Counted from the stretch's first letter, positions 17,970-26,591 are shown. The stretch: 64,000 bases of DNA from Halolamina sediminis (GCF_001282785.1 NZ_CVUA01000001.1:248001-312000), one strand, 5' to 3'. The notes: generated by a model not told the origin, from the letters alone. A program made the numbers and translations.

Positions 17970-19313
17970 TCAGTTGTCGTGGTCGTGACCGTGCCCGTGC
18001 TCGTGACTGTTGTCGCCGTCGCCCGCGATCGCGGCGCCTTCCCCGTCGATCATGTCCATGTTCTTCAGGTTGTCCCGCTCCTCGAACCCCTGGACGGCGT
18101 CCATCACGTCCTCCTGGGTGAGCTCGCGTCGGCCCTCGGTGAGCGCCTGCAGGACAGCCTCTCGCAGCACCATCCGGAGGTCCGACCCCGTGAGTCCCTC
18201 CGTCTCCTCGGCGACGGCGTCGGGGTCGAACTCCGCCATCTGCATGTCTTGGGTGACGATCTGGAGGATGTCCGACCGCATCTGGCGGTCGGGCTTGGGG
18301 AAGTTCACGACCTCGTCGAAGCGCCGCCACGCGGCGGCGTCGAGCTGGTCGGGGTGGTTCGTCGCGGCCACCGTGAGCACCTCGTCGCGCACCAGCGAGA
18401 TGTCGTCGATGCTCTTCAGCAGCGTGTTGACCGCCCGCTTGAGTGCGGCGTGCTCGTCGGACTTCCGGGTCTTCGCGACTGAGTCGAACTCGTCGATGAA
18501 GAGGATACAGGGAGAGAGCCGCTTTGCGACCTCGAACGTCTTCTCGACGTTCTTGGCGGTCTCGCCCAGATACTGGCTGGTCACCATCGACAGCTTCACC
18601 TCGACGAACGGGAGGCCGAGCTCGTGGGCCAGCCCACGGGAGATGGTGGTCTTCCCGGTGCCGGGCGGGCCGACGAACAGGATCTTCCCGATCTCGCTCA
18701 GGCCGATGCTGGCGAGGTAGTCCCGGTTCTCGATCGCGGTGACGATCTTGTTCACCTCGTCGTTCTGGTCCTCGGTGAGGACGAGGTCGTCGAGCGTGGT
18801 CTCGATCTCCTCTGGCGCGAGGATGTGGACGAGGTCGAGCATCTCCGCGTCCTCCTCCTCGTCGAAGTACTCGTCGAGCAGCGAGTCGATCCAGACGCGG
18901 TCTGCCTGAATGGGCTGGTTCGCCTCGCGGGCCTGCTCTCGGGTGACTTCCACGTCGGCGTCACCGTCGTTCTCGGCGGCGTAGGCCAGCGTGGGGTTGG
19001 CGGCGAGCCGGTCCTCGTCGGCGTGGTCGAGATACCACTCCAGCGCCATGTCGGGCTGGGTCAGCGAGATCTCCCCGGAGAACTCCGTGCGCTGGGTAAA
19101 GAGGAGATCGGAGACGGCGTCCCAGGGGTGATCGACGCTGGTGGCGGTTCGCGCGCGGTCCTGTGTGACTGCCAGCGGACGCTCGATGGACCCGTCGGAC
19201 CAGAACACCTGCCGGTACCGCGGCGGGAGGTCGTCCTCGTCCAGCTCCTCCTCCTCGGTGTAGGTGTGTGCGGTCAACAGGAACTCTACGACGTCGACGG
19301 CGGGGTCGCTCAT
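17970..19313 (-). CDS. AAA ATPase with a histidine-rich C-terminal tail
   Basis: 447 residues from ATG 19313; the longer open frame upstream is non-acidic and not conserved in style. Residues 1-165 form an acidic N-terminal domain I do not recognise. The AAA module follows, with Walker A GPPGTGKTT (about residue 220), Walker B ILFIDEFDSV, sensor ATNHPDQLD and the C-terminal helical lid with GLTGSDLRMVLREA. The protein ends in HEHGHGHDHDN, a likely Ni/Zn/Cu-binding tail. It belongs to the FtsH/Cdc48-like AAA class without a protease domain, so it is probably an unfoldase or remodeller. It is convergent with the nos operon. Confidence 0.85.
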   Translation of the reverse strand: MSDPAVDVVEFLLTAHTYTEEEELDEDDLPPRYRQVFWSDGSIERPLAVTQDRARTATSVDHPWDAVSDLLFTQRTEFSGEISLTQPDMALEWYLDHADEDRLAANPTLAYAAENDGDADVEVTREQAREANQPIQADRVWIDSLLDEYFDEEEDAEMLDLVHILAPEEIETTLDDLVLTEDQNDEVNKIVTAIENRDYLASIGLSEIGKILFVGPPGTGKTTISRGLAHELGLPFVEVKLSMVTSQYLGETAKNVEKTFEVAKRLSPCILFIDEFDSVAKTRKSDEHAALKRAVNTLLKSIDDISLVRDEVLTVAATNHPDQLDAAAWRRFDEVVNFPKPDRQMRSDILQIVTQDMQMAEFDPDAVAEETEGLTGSDLRMVLREAVLQALTEGRRELTQEDVMDAVQGFEERDNLKNMDMIDGEGAAIAGDGDNSHEHGHGHDHDN

Positions 19314-19365
19314 CCCGTTAGGGTTGCCGGGCCAATCGGTTAAGCGCGTCGGACCCCAGCCCCGT

Positions 19366-21207
19366 TCAGGAGTGGACAGATCTGTTCGCCGGCTCGCCGT
19401 CCACTCTCGACTCGTCGACGAACACGACGACCGCCTGCTCGTGGTAGAGCCCGAGTTCGTAGCGCGTCCGCTCGTAGCCGCGTTCGTCGAGCACCGACGC
19501 CGCCCCCTCGGCCTCGTGGGGCGCGGCGAACACGACCGGCGGGACCGACTCACGGTCGCCCAACGCGGCGGGGTCGCGGGCGTACGACGACTCCGCGCCC
19601 GCCCGCTCGACGTACCACGCCATCGGCAGGCGGTTCAGCCACCAGCCGAGCCAGTGTTCGCCCTCGGCCGGCGGGTCGTCGTCGATCCTCTCGTTGGGGA
19701 GGTAGTACGCCTCGCCGTAGAACAGTACCCCGCCGTCGTCGCCGGACTGCGTCCGGCTGCCAGCCGAGCTTCGCTCGGCCGCGTTCGCGGCGTCCGCGAC
19801 GGTATCCTCCATCGGTGAGAGGTCGTCCGGCGGCTGGGCGGATTGTGCGAGCACGTTCACGTACAGCGGCGGCGTGATCGACGAGGCGGCGAGCACCAGT
19901 GGCACCTGCACCGCCGAGAGCACCACCAGCCCGGCCAGCGCGTAGCGGGCGTACCGCCCGCGCGTCCCCGGATCCGGGAGTGTGTCGGCGTCGGGGAGCC
20001 CGACGTTCCACGCGTGCTCCCGAGCGATCGCGACCCAGCCCACTGCGGCAGGGACGAACAGCGGAAGCGCGATGTGCAGCGAGATCCACGGCGCCGGGAT
20101 GTCCGTCGCGAGCGGGTAGCCCAGCATCGCGGCAACACCCCACGCGACCAGTGGAACGACCAGCGGCCGCGACGGCGAGCGGAACTCACGGACGAACGCG
20201 ACGCCCGCGCCGCCGACGACCGGGAGCGCGCCGACCAGCAGGTAGGCCAGCAGCTTCCCGGCGTAGCTCGGGTAGGAGTGCCCTCGGCTGCCGGCCCAGA
20301 AGCTCGACGCGAACGTCTCCCACGTCCCCACGGTGGCGCGCTCGATCAGCGCGAGCCAGCCGGCATCGCCCGCGAGCGCGGCGCCCAGCGTAGGGTCGCC
20401 TGCGGGCCCGCGCGGCGCGAGGAAGAACACGACCGGGACCAGTGCGACCAGCAACGCGAGCGGGACCGCGGGCAGGTGGCGGGCGAGTGCGGCACGAGCG
20501 CGACTGATCGACTCTCGGAACGCAGTCGTCGCCGCGTTCCGGGGTTCGTCCGCCCTGTACCACGGGAGCAGCGGAACGACCGCGGGCCAGCAGACCGCGA
20601 CCCCCGCCGTCCCGACCGCGCAGGCGGCGTACAGCAGGACGTTCTCCTTCGTCGGGATCGCGAGGCCGACGAACAGTCCCGCGGCGAGGACGTGCTGTCG
20701 GCGCGCGGTCGCGAGCGCGCGGACCGCAAATCCCAGCGCGAACAGTGCGAACACGGCCAGCGGCACGTCCGAGCGCATGAACCGCGAGTAGTAGACGAGA
20801 CTCGGCGTGACCGCCAGCAGCGCGGCGAGCGCGACGGTCTCGCTGTCGTCGAGGCCGATATCGACCGTGGCCGAGGCCGTACCGCCGTCGGAGCGCCGGA
20901 ACAGCAGCGCCGACAGCGGTGCGAGTCCGCCGACGATCGCGACCGGGAGCCGGGCCGCGAACGCCGTCGGGCCGAGTTGCCGGAACAGCGGCGCGACGGT
21001 GATCGGGACGAACGGGCCGTGGATGACGGGGCGGTAGGCGAAGCCGGCGCCGCGGACGTACCGCAGCGTCCAGTAGGCGACGCGGGCCTCGTCCCAGTGC
21101 ATCGTCCGGTCGCCCAGCGCGACCAGCCGGAGGAGGAGGGAAAGCGCCGTCAGCGCCAGCACGGCCGCGACTGGGCGACGGCGCGCCCAGCGAGCGGGGC
21201 GGGACAC
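19366..21207 (-). CDS. Agl23-like flippase-associated / GT39-type membrane glycosyltransferase
   Basis: 613 residues from GTG 21207, the first start that keeps the N-terminal membrane span intact and fits the intergenic promoter space. Multiple membrane spans follow the PMT/GT39 pattern. The first external loop has the acidic DE motif (TMHWDEARVAYWTLRY) and HGPF motif (YRPVIHGPFVP) typical of the TIGR03663/Agl23 group linked to archaeal N-glycosylation. A soluble C-terminal domain of about 120 residues faces outside. Likely role is transfer or flipping-associated handling of lipid-linked glycans. It is divergent from the thiolase gene. Confidence 0.85.
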   Translation of the reverse strand: MSRPARWARRRPVAAVLALTALSLLLRLVALGDRTMHWDEARVAYWTLRYVRGAGFAYRPVIHGPFVPITVAPLFRQLGPTAFAARLPVAIVGGLAPLSALLFRRSDGGTASATVDIGLDDSETVALAALLAVTPSLVYYSRFMRSDVPLAVFALFALGFAVRALATARRQHVLAAGLFVGLAIPTKENVLLYAACAVGTAGVAVCWPAVVPLLPWYRADEPRNAATTAFRESISRARAALARHLPAVPLALLVALVPVVFFLAPRGPAGDPTLGAALAGDAGWLALIERATVGTWETFASSFWAGSRGHSYPSYAGKLLAYLLVGALPVVGGAGVAFVREFRSPSRPLVVPLVAWGVAAMLGYPLATDIPAPWISLHIALPLFVPAAVGWVAIAREHAWNVGLPDADTLPDPGTRGRYARYALAGLVVLSAVQVPLVLAASSITPPLYVNVLAQSAQPPDDLSPMEDTVADAANAAERSSAGSRTQSGDDGGVLFYGEAYYLPNERIDDDPPAEGEHWLGWWLNRLPMAWYVERAGAESSYARDPAALGDRESVPPVVFAAPHEAEGAASVLDERGYERTRYELGLYHEQAVVVFVDESRVDGEPANRSVHS

Positions 21208-21291
21208 GTCCGGAACGGTCCGGGCCGGGCTGTAAGTACTTTCTCCGTCGGGGTCGGAAACCCTCGACCACGCACGCCGCGTTCGGTCGGA

Positions 21292-21297
21292 TTTATC
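21292..21297 (+). promoter_or_regulatory. TATA box of the thiolase gene
   Basis: TTTATC is centred about 27 bp upstream of ATG 21322, the distance expected between an archaeal TATA box and a leaderless start. This also decides the start codon: an open frame continues far upstream antisense to agl23 but has no promoter. Confidence 0.5.
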
Positions 21298-21321
21298 CCG
21301 GTGCCGCTCCCACTTCGGGGT

Positions 21322-22458
21322 ATGTCGACACCTGTCGTCGTACACGCTCGACGGACCCCGCAGGGGAAGGAAGACGGCGTCTTCGCCGAGACCCGGAGCG
21401 AGGACCTCTCGGTCCCGCTGATCGAGGATGCGCTGGAAACGACCGGCGTCGCGCCCGAGGACGTCGAGGACCTGATGTGGGGCGTTGCCCAGCAGCGCGG
21501 CGAGCAGGACAACAACGTCGCCCGCGTCATCTCGCTGCTCTCGCCGCTGGGTGAGGGGACGCCGGCGACGACGATCAACCGCTGGTGTGCGTCGTCGATG
21601 CAGGCGGTCATCTCCGCGGCCGACGCGGTGGCGGCGGGCAACCGCGACTGCATCATCGCCGGCGGCGTCGAGAACATGAGCCGGGTGCCGATGGACGGCG
21701 ACTCCTACGAGCACCTCCACCCGGGGATCTCCGAGCAGTACAACGTGTTCCAGCTCCAGATGGGGATGACCGCCGAGAAGGTCGCCGAGGAGTACGACGT
21801 GAGCCGCGAGGCACAGGACGAGTACGCCGCCCGCAGCCAGCAGCGCGCGGTCGAAGCCACCGAGTCCGGACGCTTCGACGACGAGATCCTCCCGATCGAG
21901 ACCGATGACGGCGTCGTCGAAGAGGACGAGGGGATCCGCCCGGGCACGACCGCCGAGAAGCTGTCGGGGCTCCCGCCGGCGTTTACGGGCGACGGGACGG
22001 TGACCGCGGGCAACTCCAGCCAGATCTCCGACGGCGCCTCGCTGGTGATGGTCACCTCGGAGGCGTTCGCCGAGGAGCACGGGCTGGATATCGTCGCCGA
22101 GATCGGGACGAACGAGGTCGTCGGCGTGGATCCGACGGTGATGGGGATCGGCCCCGTCCCGGCGACGAAGGGGCTGCTGGAGCGAGCCGGGACGGATATC
22201 GAGGAGTACGACCTCGTAGAGCTGAACGAGGCGTTCGCCTCCCAGTGTGTGTACGCCCGGGAGGAGCTGGGGATCCCGGAGGACCAGTTCAACGTGAATG
22301 GTGGGGCCATTGCGATCGGCCACCCGCTGGGGGCCAGTGGAGCGCGCCTGCCCGTGACGCTACTGCACGAGATGGAGAAGCGTGGGGATAGCCGGGGGCT
22401 GGCGACGCTCTGTGTCGGCTTCGGGCAGGGAGCCGCTATCGAGTTCCTGATGGACTGA
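21322..22458 (+). CDS. Thiolase family protein (acetyl-CoA C-acyltransferase)
   Basis: 378 residues, normal for a thiolase. The nucleophile Cys is in NRWCASSMQAV (about residue 89), the catalytic His is in GGAIAIGHPLGASGAR, and the second Cys is in TLCVGFGQGAA. These mark an active type I/II thiolase that condenses or cleaves acyl-CoA, in beta-oxidation or in acetoacetyl-CoA synthesis. It stands alone here without an acyl-CoA dehydrogenase, though an acyl-CoA ligase lies 5 kb downstream. Its 3' end is followed after about 58 bp by repeat element A. Confidence 0.93.
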   Translation: MSTPVVVHARRTPQGKEDGVFAETRSEDLSVPLIEDALETTGVAPEDVEDLMWGVAQQRGEQDNNVARVISLLSPLGEGTPATTINRWCASSMQAVISAADAVAAGNRDCIIAGGVENMSRVPMDGDSYEHLHPGISEQYNVFQLQMGMTAEKVAEEYDVSREAQDEYAARSQQRAVEATESGRFDDEILPIETDDGVVEEDEGIRPGTTAEKLSGLPPAFTGDGTVTAGNSSQISDGASLVMVTSEAFAEEHGLDIVAEIGTNEVVGVDPTVMGIGPVPATKGLLERAGTDIEEYDLVELNEAFASQCVYAREELGIPEDQFNVNGGAIAIGHPLGASGARLPVTLLHEMEKRGDSRGLATLCVGFGQGAAIEFLMD

Positions 22459-22515
22459 GGCTGATACTGCGGTTTTCGGTTGTTTGCGAGCGCTTTCTTT
22501 GTTGGGTGTGGTTCG

Positions 22516-22910
22516 ACCGCGACGGCGAACAGCAACAGCAGCTTGACGCTAGACCACTTGCGACCGCACCGCTCCGCACGGCCCACGAACCTCCCCAGCC
22601 GACTCCCTCCTTCGCTTCGCTCGGCCAGTCGTCCCTCGCGCCTGCTCGTCCACGCAGGGACTCGCGCTTCGCGCCGACAGCGACCGCGGTGCGGTGGCGG
22701 TGGACGCCGCGCGGCGGCACCGGTCGCCGCCGCGCGGGGGAGGGGTGGGGACTCGGCGCTGTGCCGGACCTTGTGTCCGGCACACTGCGGTCACAAGTGG
22801 TCTAGCGTCGAGCTGCTGTCGCCGTCGCGGTTGCTGTTTCAGTTGCCAACGATCGAGATTTCGTCGCCGTCCCGGTCGCTGTCCCACTAGCCAACGATCC
22901 AGATACCGTC
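22516..22910 (+). repeat. TIR element, copy A (non-coding, hairpin-rich)
   Basis: This fills the 530-bp gap between the thiolase and MBL genes. The core terminal inverted repeats are 22545-22568 and 22786-22809 (shared core GACCACTTGYGACCGCA). They extend outward to about 22516 and 22831, for example ACCGCGACGGCGA on the left. The interior holds an 11-bp perfect stem CGCGCGGCGGC/GCCGCCGCGCG near 22708-22737 and a terminal hairpin GTGCCGGAC/GTCCGGCAC (22761-22783). Beyond the right repeat, 22832-22910 carries degenerate tandem units with CCAACGATC. No open frame with haloarchaeal composition is present. Copies B and C share the layout. See findings for interpretation. Confidence 0.85.
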
Positions 22911-22988
22911 ACGCGTCTAGACCTCCCCAGTACCAACTACCGAGAAGCCACCAGAATCGTTTTCTCCCGTCCCGCCGGCCACCAACGT

Positions 22989-23900
22989 ATGGCCATCGGC
23001 GACGTTCAGGCAGTCGCGGGCACCGAGAACGTCCACTACGTCGACACCGGGATGTACGACACGCCCCAGTACGGCTCCGTCTACGTCATCGACGGCGAAC
23101 GAACCGCCGTCGTCGACTCCGGCACGGGCGGCGACTACGAACAGATCGCCGGCGCACTCGACGAACTCGGCATCGACGCGCTGGACGCGGTGGTGCTCAC
23201 CCACGTCCACCTCGACCACGCCGGGGGCGCCGGGCATCTGCTCGAAGACTACCCCGACGCGCAGGCGTACGTCCACGAGCGCGGTGCGCGGCACCTGATC
23301 GACCCCGAGCGCCTCGTCGCCGGCACGAAGGACGCGGTCGGCGACCAGTGGCAGTACTACGCCGAACCCGAGCCGATCCCGGACGAACGAGTCACCCGCC
23401 TCGCGGACGGCGACGCGGTGGATCTCGGCGACCGAACGCTCACCGCCCACGAGGCGCCGGGGCACGCCCCCCACCAGCACGTGTTCCACGACGCCGACGC
23501 GGGGATCGTCTTCACCGGCGACGCCGCGGGGATCTACGTCCCCGAGGTGGACACGATCCGGGAGACCAGCCCGCCGCCGCAGTTCGACCTGGATCAGGCC
23601 CGCCGGGACGTGTCGACCATCGCGGACCTGGAGCCGGAGATCCTGGCGTTCTCGCACTTCGGCCCGCGGGCGTTCGACGAGGAGCAGCTGCAGGGGTACA
23701 AGCGCACGCTGATGGAGTGGGTCGAGGCTGTGAGACGGAAGCGGGCCGAGTTGGCGGACGAGGAGGCGGTGATCGAGCACTTCGTTGGGCATGCGGACGA
23801 GATGGCTGGCGCCGAGGTGTGGGGCCAGCGGAAGGCCGAGGCGGAGATGCGGCTTAATACACGGGGCGTGTTGGCGTATCTGAGGGAGCAAACGGAGTAA
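22989..23900 (+). CDS. MBL-fold metallo-hydrolase
   Basis: 303 residues. The metallo-beta-lactamase motifs are clear: HVHLDHAGG (about residue 77, HxHxDH), APGHAPHQHVFH (third His), FTGDAAG (bridging Asp) and FSHFGPR (last His). It is a soluble dinuclear zinc hydrolase of the glyoxalase-II-like or flavodiiron-like subgroup; the substrate is unknown. The C-terminal helical region of about 70 residues is typical of haloarchaeal members. The start ATG is preceded by CGTTTTCTCCCG about 30 bp upstream. It lies just downstream of element A. Confidence 0.9.
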   Translation: MAIGDVQAVAGTENVHYVDTGMYDTPQYGSVYVIDGERTAVVDSGTGGDYEQIAGALDELGIDALDAVVLTHVHLDHAGGAGHLLEDYPDAQAYVHERGARHLIDPERLVAGTKDAVGDQWQYYAEPEPIPDERVTRLADGDAVDLGDRTLTAHEAPGHAPHQHVFHDADAGIVFTGDAAGIYVPEVDTIRETSPPPQFDLDQARRDVSTIADLEPEILAFSHFGPRAFDEEQLQGYKRTLMEWVEAVRRKRAELADEEAVIEHFVGHADEMAGAEVWGQRKAEAEMRLNTRGVLAYLREQTE

Positions 23901-23950
23901 GGGGCGGGTCTCGGCGTCGGTACTGAATTCGACGAACTGTCTCTCTCCGT

Positions 23951-23970
23951 CCGAACAGTGGTCCGTTCGG
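23951..23970. terminator. Terminator-like hairpin between convergent genes
   Basis: CCGAAC-N8-GTTCGG forms a short stem between the MBL-hydrolase stop and the stop of the first secreted paralogue. There is no strong T-run, so the call rests on position and symmetry only. Confidence 0.3.
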
Positions 23971-24066
23971 TGGCGGACCGGCCGTCAGTGGTGATGCGAA
24001 CGAATCGCCGAACGAAGGAGAAATCACAGGGAGCGAGGGTAATGCCCTGTTACTGAACCTCTTCAG

Positions 24067-24690
24067 TCACGGAGCGTTCTGAACGTCGAACCCACCGGGG
24101 TTCGGAACGTCCGACTTGTTCGCAGCCGCGTGAATCTTCAGGTTGCCACCGATATCGCTGTCCGTTGCTACGCCGGACGAATTCACTTCGAACCCGACTT
24201 TCTTCTTCTCTCCCACGAAGTAGTGGAAGGCCATGCCGCGAGGCCCGAGGTGGTACTCCCCTTGATCGGCGCTACCGACCTCGATCGCACGACGGTCTCC
24301 GTCGCCGCCCATTCCTTCTCCGTCCATCACGTAGGGCTTGATACTGCCACCTCCCTCCGTCCAGATCCACACCGGCTGAGTCCCCTGGTTCCTGATCTCG
24401 AACAGGTTGTCGAACAGGAACTCGCCGTCTTCGTTGACACCATCGCCGCCGACTGCCGTATCCGCGAAACTAACGGATAACCCGCCTCCAGAGGATCCGT
24501 CTTGATCCACAAAAACATCGTTCGGCCCTTCAAGAGCTTCGATCCCTACGTATGCTGATTCGTCACCAGAAGCAACGTTAACTGCAACGTCACGTTCTGC
24601 AGTTGCACTAGTGAACGCGCCCGTGCTAATGCCCGCCGCACCGGCGGCAGTGAGCGATCCCAGACCAGCGATGAACTTGCGTCGTTCCAT
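24067..24690 (-). CDS. Secreted SipW/DUF1102-like protein, paralogue 1
   Basis: 207 residues. The N-terminus MERRKFIAGLGSLTAAGAAG then ISTGAFTS is a long twin-Arg, Ala/Gly-rich signal ending in a GAFTS motif, as in SipW-dependent (TasA/camelysin-like) and archaeal DUF1102 proteins. The mature part begins AERDVAVNVASGDESAYVGIE and is beta-rich, with the family phrase LFEIRNQGTQPVWIW. It ends with an Asn/Gly-rich segment. It is likely exported and possibly assembled on the surface. It is first of four tandem minus-strand paralogues. Its leader shares sequence with those of paralogues 2 and 4. The exact polymer or adhesin role is inference. Confidence 0.75.
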   Translation of the reverse strand: MERRKFIAGLGSLTAAGAAGISTGAFTSATAERDVAVNVASGDESAYVGIEALEGPNDVFVDQDGSSGGGLSVSFADTAVGGDGVNEDGEFLFDNLFEIRNQGTQPVWIWTEGGGSIKPYVMDGEGMGGDGDRRAIEVGSADQGEYHLGPRGMAFHYFVGEKKKVGFEVNSSGVATDSDIGGNLKIHAAANKSDVPNPGGFDVQNAP

Positions 24691-24790
24691 TGTGGTTTGA
24701 CCTCGTTCGCGCCCCGAGCTGCCCCGGGAACGCTTCGTTCACCACATACCCCCGTTGGTAAGTAGTATTGAGTTCGCTGACGGAAATCAG
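24691..24790 (-). promoter_or_regulatory. Conserved promoter and leader of paralogue 1
   Basis: Read on the minus strand: GTCAGCGAACTCAATACTAC, then TTACCAACGGGGGTATGTGG, then AACGAAGCGTTCCCGG...CTCGGGGCGCGAACGAGG, then AACCACAATG. The blocks CAATACTAC, GGGGTATGTGG and GCGTTCCCGG...CGGGGCG recur before paralogue 4, and in part before paralogue 2. The CCCGG/CCGGG arms can pair. This predicts a leadered mRNA with a 5' hairpin, unusual in haloarchaea. The rest of the 376-bp gap to 25067 is AT-richer and shows no gene. Confidence 0.5.
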
Positions 24791-25067
24791 CACGATCCTG
24801 TCCACTCGGCTCACGAAGTATGGGAACCTCTGACAGGGAACAAGCGATCGTTACCAGACTCGGATATCCCGACAGACATCTCCTGAAACACCCCAGATCC
24901 AGCCTGTGTTTCGAAATGAGGGGTATTCTCGTGACCTATCCGCGTCAGTACGTCGCCGAGTGAGGGCTGCTCGGTGGTGGAAGAATTACGTAGATTCTCA
25001 CAGTACTCTCCGACTCGATCCTCGTCCCAGAACGGTCGACACGATCGATACTGTCGTGCGAGACGAA

Positions 25068-25640
25068 CTACGTCGAGGACGCCTCGGCTTCGATCGTGAT
25101 GCTGCCGTCGATGGGCGGAGCGTCGGTCGTGGTCGTGCTCACGTACACGTCGTAGTGCTCGCGGTCACCCACGCCGAGGGTCACCGGATCGATACCGTCA
25201 GCCTCGACTCCGTCGCTGTCGCTACCCAGGATCTCCTCGGACTCGTCCTCCGGATAGATGTACGCGAACATCGAATCACCGGCGGCGTTCGACATCAAGA
25301 AGTCCGGGGCGAGGGTCACGTCCACCGCCTGCGTCCCCTGGTTCTCGATAGCGAACATGCGTTCGATCACGGTGATTGCCCTCGTGTTCACTCCCGTCCC
25401 GCCAGCATCGGTCGGGTTGCTCCCGGAGAGGTCGATGGCGAGCGTTCCGCCGCTAGTCGTGGCGTACTCGCCGTTCGGCCCGTCGGCGGGCTCCAGCTGA
25501 AGGAACGCATCGCTGTCGTCGGCGACCTCGACGGCGACGTTTCGGTCGGCTTGGACGCTTGTGAACGCGCCGGTGCTGATTCCTGCCGCCCCGGCGGCGG
25601 TGAGCGATCCCAGTCCAGCGATGAACTTCCGTCGTTGCAT
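25068..25640 (-). CDS. Secreted SipW/DUF1102-like protein, paralogue 2
   Basis: 190 residues. Signal MQRRKFIAGLGSLTAAGAAG then ISTGAFTS is nearly identical to paralogues 1 and 4 at both protein and DNA level. The mature protein starts ADRNVAVEVADDSDAFLQLE and keeps the family phrase MFAIENQGTQAVDVTLAP, but the rest differs strongly from its neighbours. It is rich in Asp/Glu/Thr and ends SITIEAEASST. It contains no catalytic motif and no C-terminal sorting signal. Likely an exported structural protein. Its leader (25641-25742) carries the conserved AATACTAC and CGTTCCGG...CGGGGCG blocks. Confidence 0.75.
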   Translation of the reverse strand: MQRRKFIAGLGSLTAAGAAGISTGAFTSVQADRNVAVEVADDSDAFLQLEPADGPNGEYATTSGGTLAIDLSGSNPTDAGGTGVNTRAITVIERMFAIENQGTQAVDVTLAPDFLMSNAAGDSMFAYIYPEDESEEILGSDSDGVEADGIDPVTLGVGDREHYDVYVSTTTTDAPPIDGSITIEAEASST

Positions 25641-25872
25641 TGTGGTTCGTGCCTCGTTAACGCCCCGATCCGCACCGGAACGTTTCCTCTGTTCGAGGCC
25701 ACTACGGGGAGGTAGTATTGCGTCCGTTGACTCCGTTCAGCGTCAGTCTGTCGTTCGTTCCGTGCTGTATGGCTCCCCCTGAGACGTCTCGTACCGGATC
25801 GATCGAACCCGTCAGACTCTGGTCGTTACGAGATTTCGGCGTATCCCGTCGGCATACAGAACGAGGCGCGAA

Positions 25873-26541
25873 TCAGTCCGGTGTCACCGCCGGCGTCAGC
25901 ACGTCCGCGAGCGAAGACTGTTCGGCAGTCGCGTGGATCGTCGGCCCCTGCCCGTCCTTGAGTACGCGGCTCCCCGCGCTGCCTTCCGGCGTGTCGACGA
26001 CGAGCCCCACGTCCATGTGGTCGCCGACGCCGAGCTCGACCGCGGCGGTGTCGACGCCGGCGTCGTACTGCGGCTGGCGTTGTCGGCCGTCAGGCTTCAG
26101 CGCGTCGAGGTCGCCGTTGAAGTTCGCGAGGCTAATCGCGGTGGCGTCGTCGCTCCACGAGCCGACGTAGAACGCGTGCTGTTTGCTCCCGTTCCGGCCG
26201 CCGTCCTCGGCCAGCCAGACGTAGACGGGTTGGGTTCCCTGATTTTCGATCCGAAACAGGTCGTCAAACTCGGTTACGGCGTTCGCGTTTACGCCGTTCC
26301 CAAGCACCTCCTCATTACTTGACGACATGTCGACACTCAGTTTTCCCTCAACCGGATCAACAAACGCCGCATTTTCGCTGTCCGGTACGGGAACTAGACG
26401 CAGATATGCGTTCGCGTCGTTGACGACGCTCACTTGCATATTTCGGCTGGCGCTCACGTTTGTAAACGCTCCCGCACCGATTCCGGCCGCTAACACGGTG
26501 GTGAGCGAACCGAATTCAATAATTAATTTGCGGCGTCTCAT
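25873..26541 (-). CDS. Secreted SipW/DUF1102-like protein, paralogue 3 (divergent)
   Basis: 222 residues. The signal is divergent (MRRRKLIIEFGSLTTVLAAG then IGAGAFTNV), and its DNA is AT-richer than that of its neighbours. The mature part keeps SASRNMQVSVVNDANAYLRL and LFRIENQGTQPVYVWL, the same two anchor motifs as the other paralogues. It lacks the shared leader; instead a 10-bp perfect hairpin lies 16 bp before the start. It appears to be the oldest or an independently acquired member. Function presumed surface-associated; not demonstrated. Confidence 0.7.
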   Translation of the reverse strand: MRRRKLIIEFGSLTTVLAAGIGAGAFTNVSASRNMQVSVVNDANAYLRLVPVPDSENAAFVDPVEGKLSVDMSSSNEEVLGNGVNANAVTEFDDLFRIENQGTQPVYVWLAEDGGRNGSKQHAFYVGSWSDDATAISLANFNGDLDALKPDGRQRQPQYDAGVDTAAVELGVGDHMDVGLVVDTPEGSAGSRVLKDGQGPTIHATAEQSSLADVLTPAVTPD

Positions 26542-26556
26542 TTTGGTTGAGCAAGG

Positions 26557-26580
26557 GATGGCTACGGTATCGTAGCCATC
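26557..26580. terminator. Perfect 10-bp hairpin between paralogues 4 and 3
   Basis: GATGGCTACG-GTAT-CGTAGCCATC is a perfect inverted repeat in the 50-bp gap between the paralogue 4 stop (26592) and the paralogue 3 start (26541), both on the minus strand. It could terminate paralogue 4 transcripts, act as an mRNA stabiliser/processing site, or be a regulator site for paralogue 3. Confidence 0.5.
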
Positions 26581-26591
26581 AGTAAACTCAT

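Noticed and set aside
19843-22458. Upstream extension of the thiolase frame across agl23
   Set aside because: The extension is antisense to agl23, basic and low-complexity; a TATA box places the true start at 21322.
22694-23857. Frame running through element A into the MBL gene
   Set aside because: Arg-rich shadow; the element carries no conserved protein between copies.
24820-25050. Possible gene in the AT-richer gap between paralogues 1 and 2
   Set aside because: Open stretches are short and show no conserved motif.
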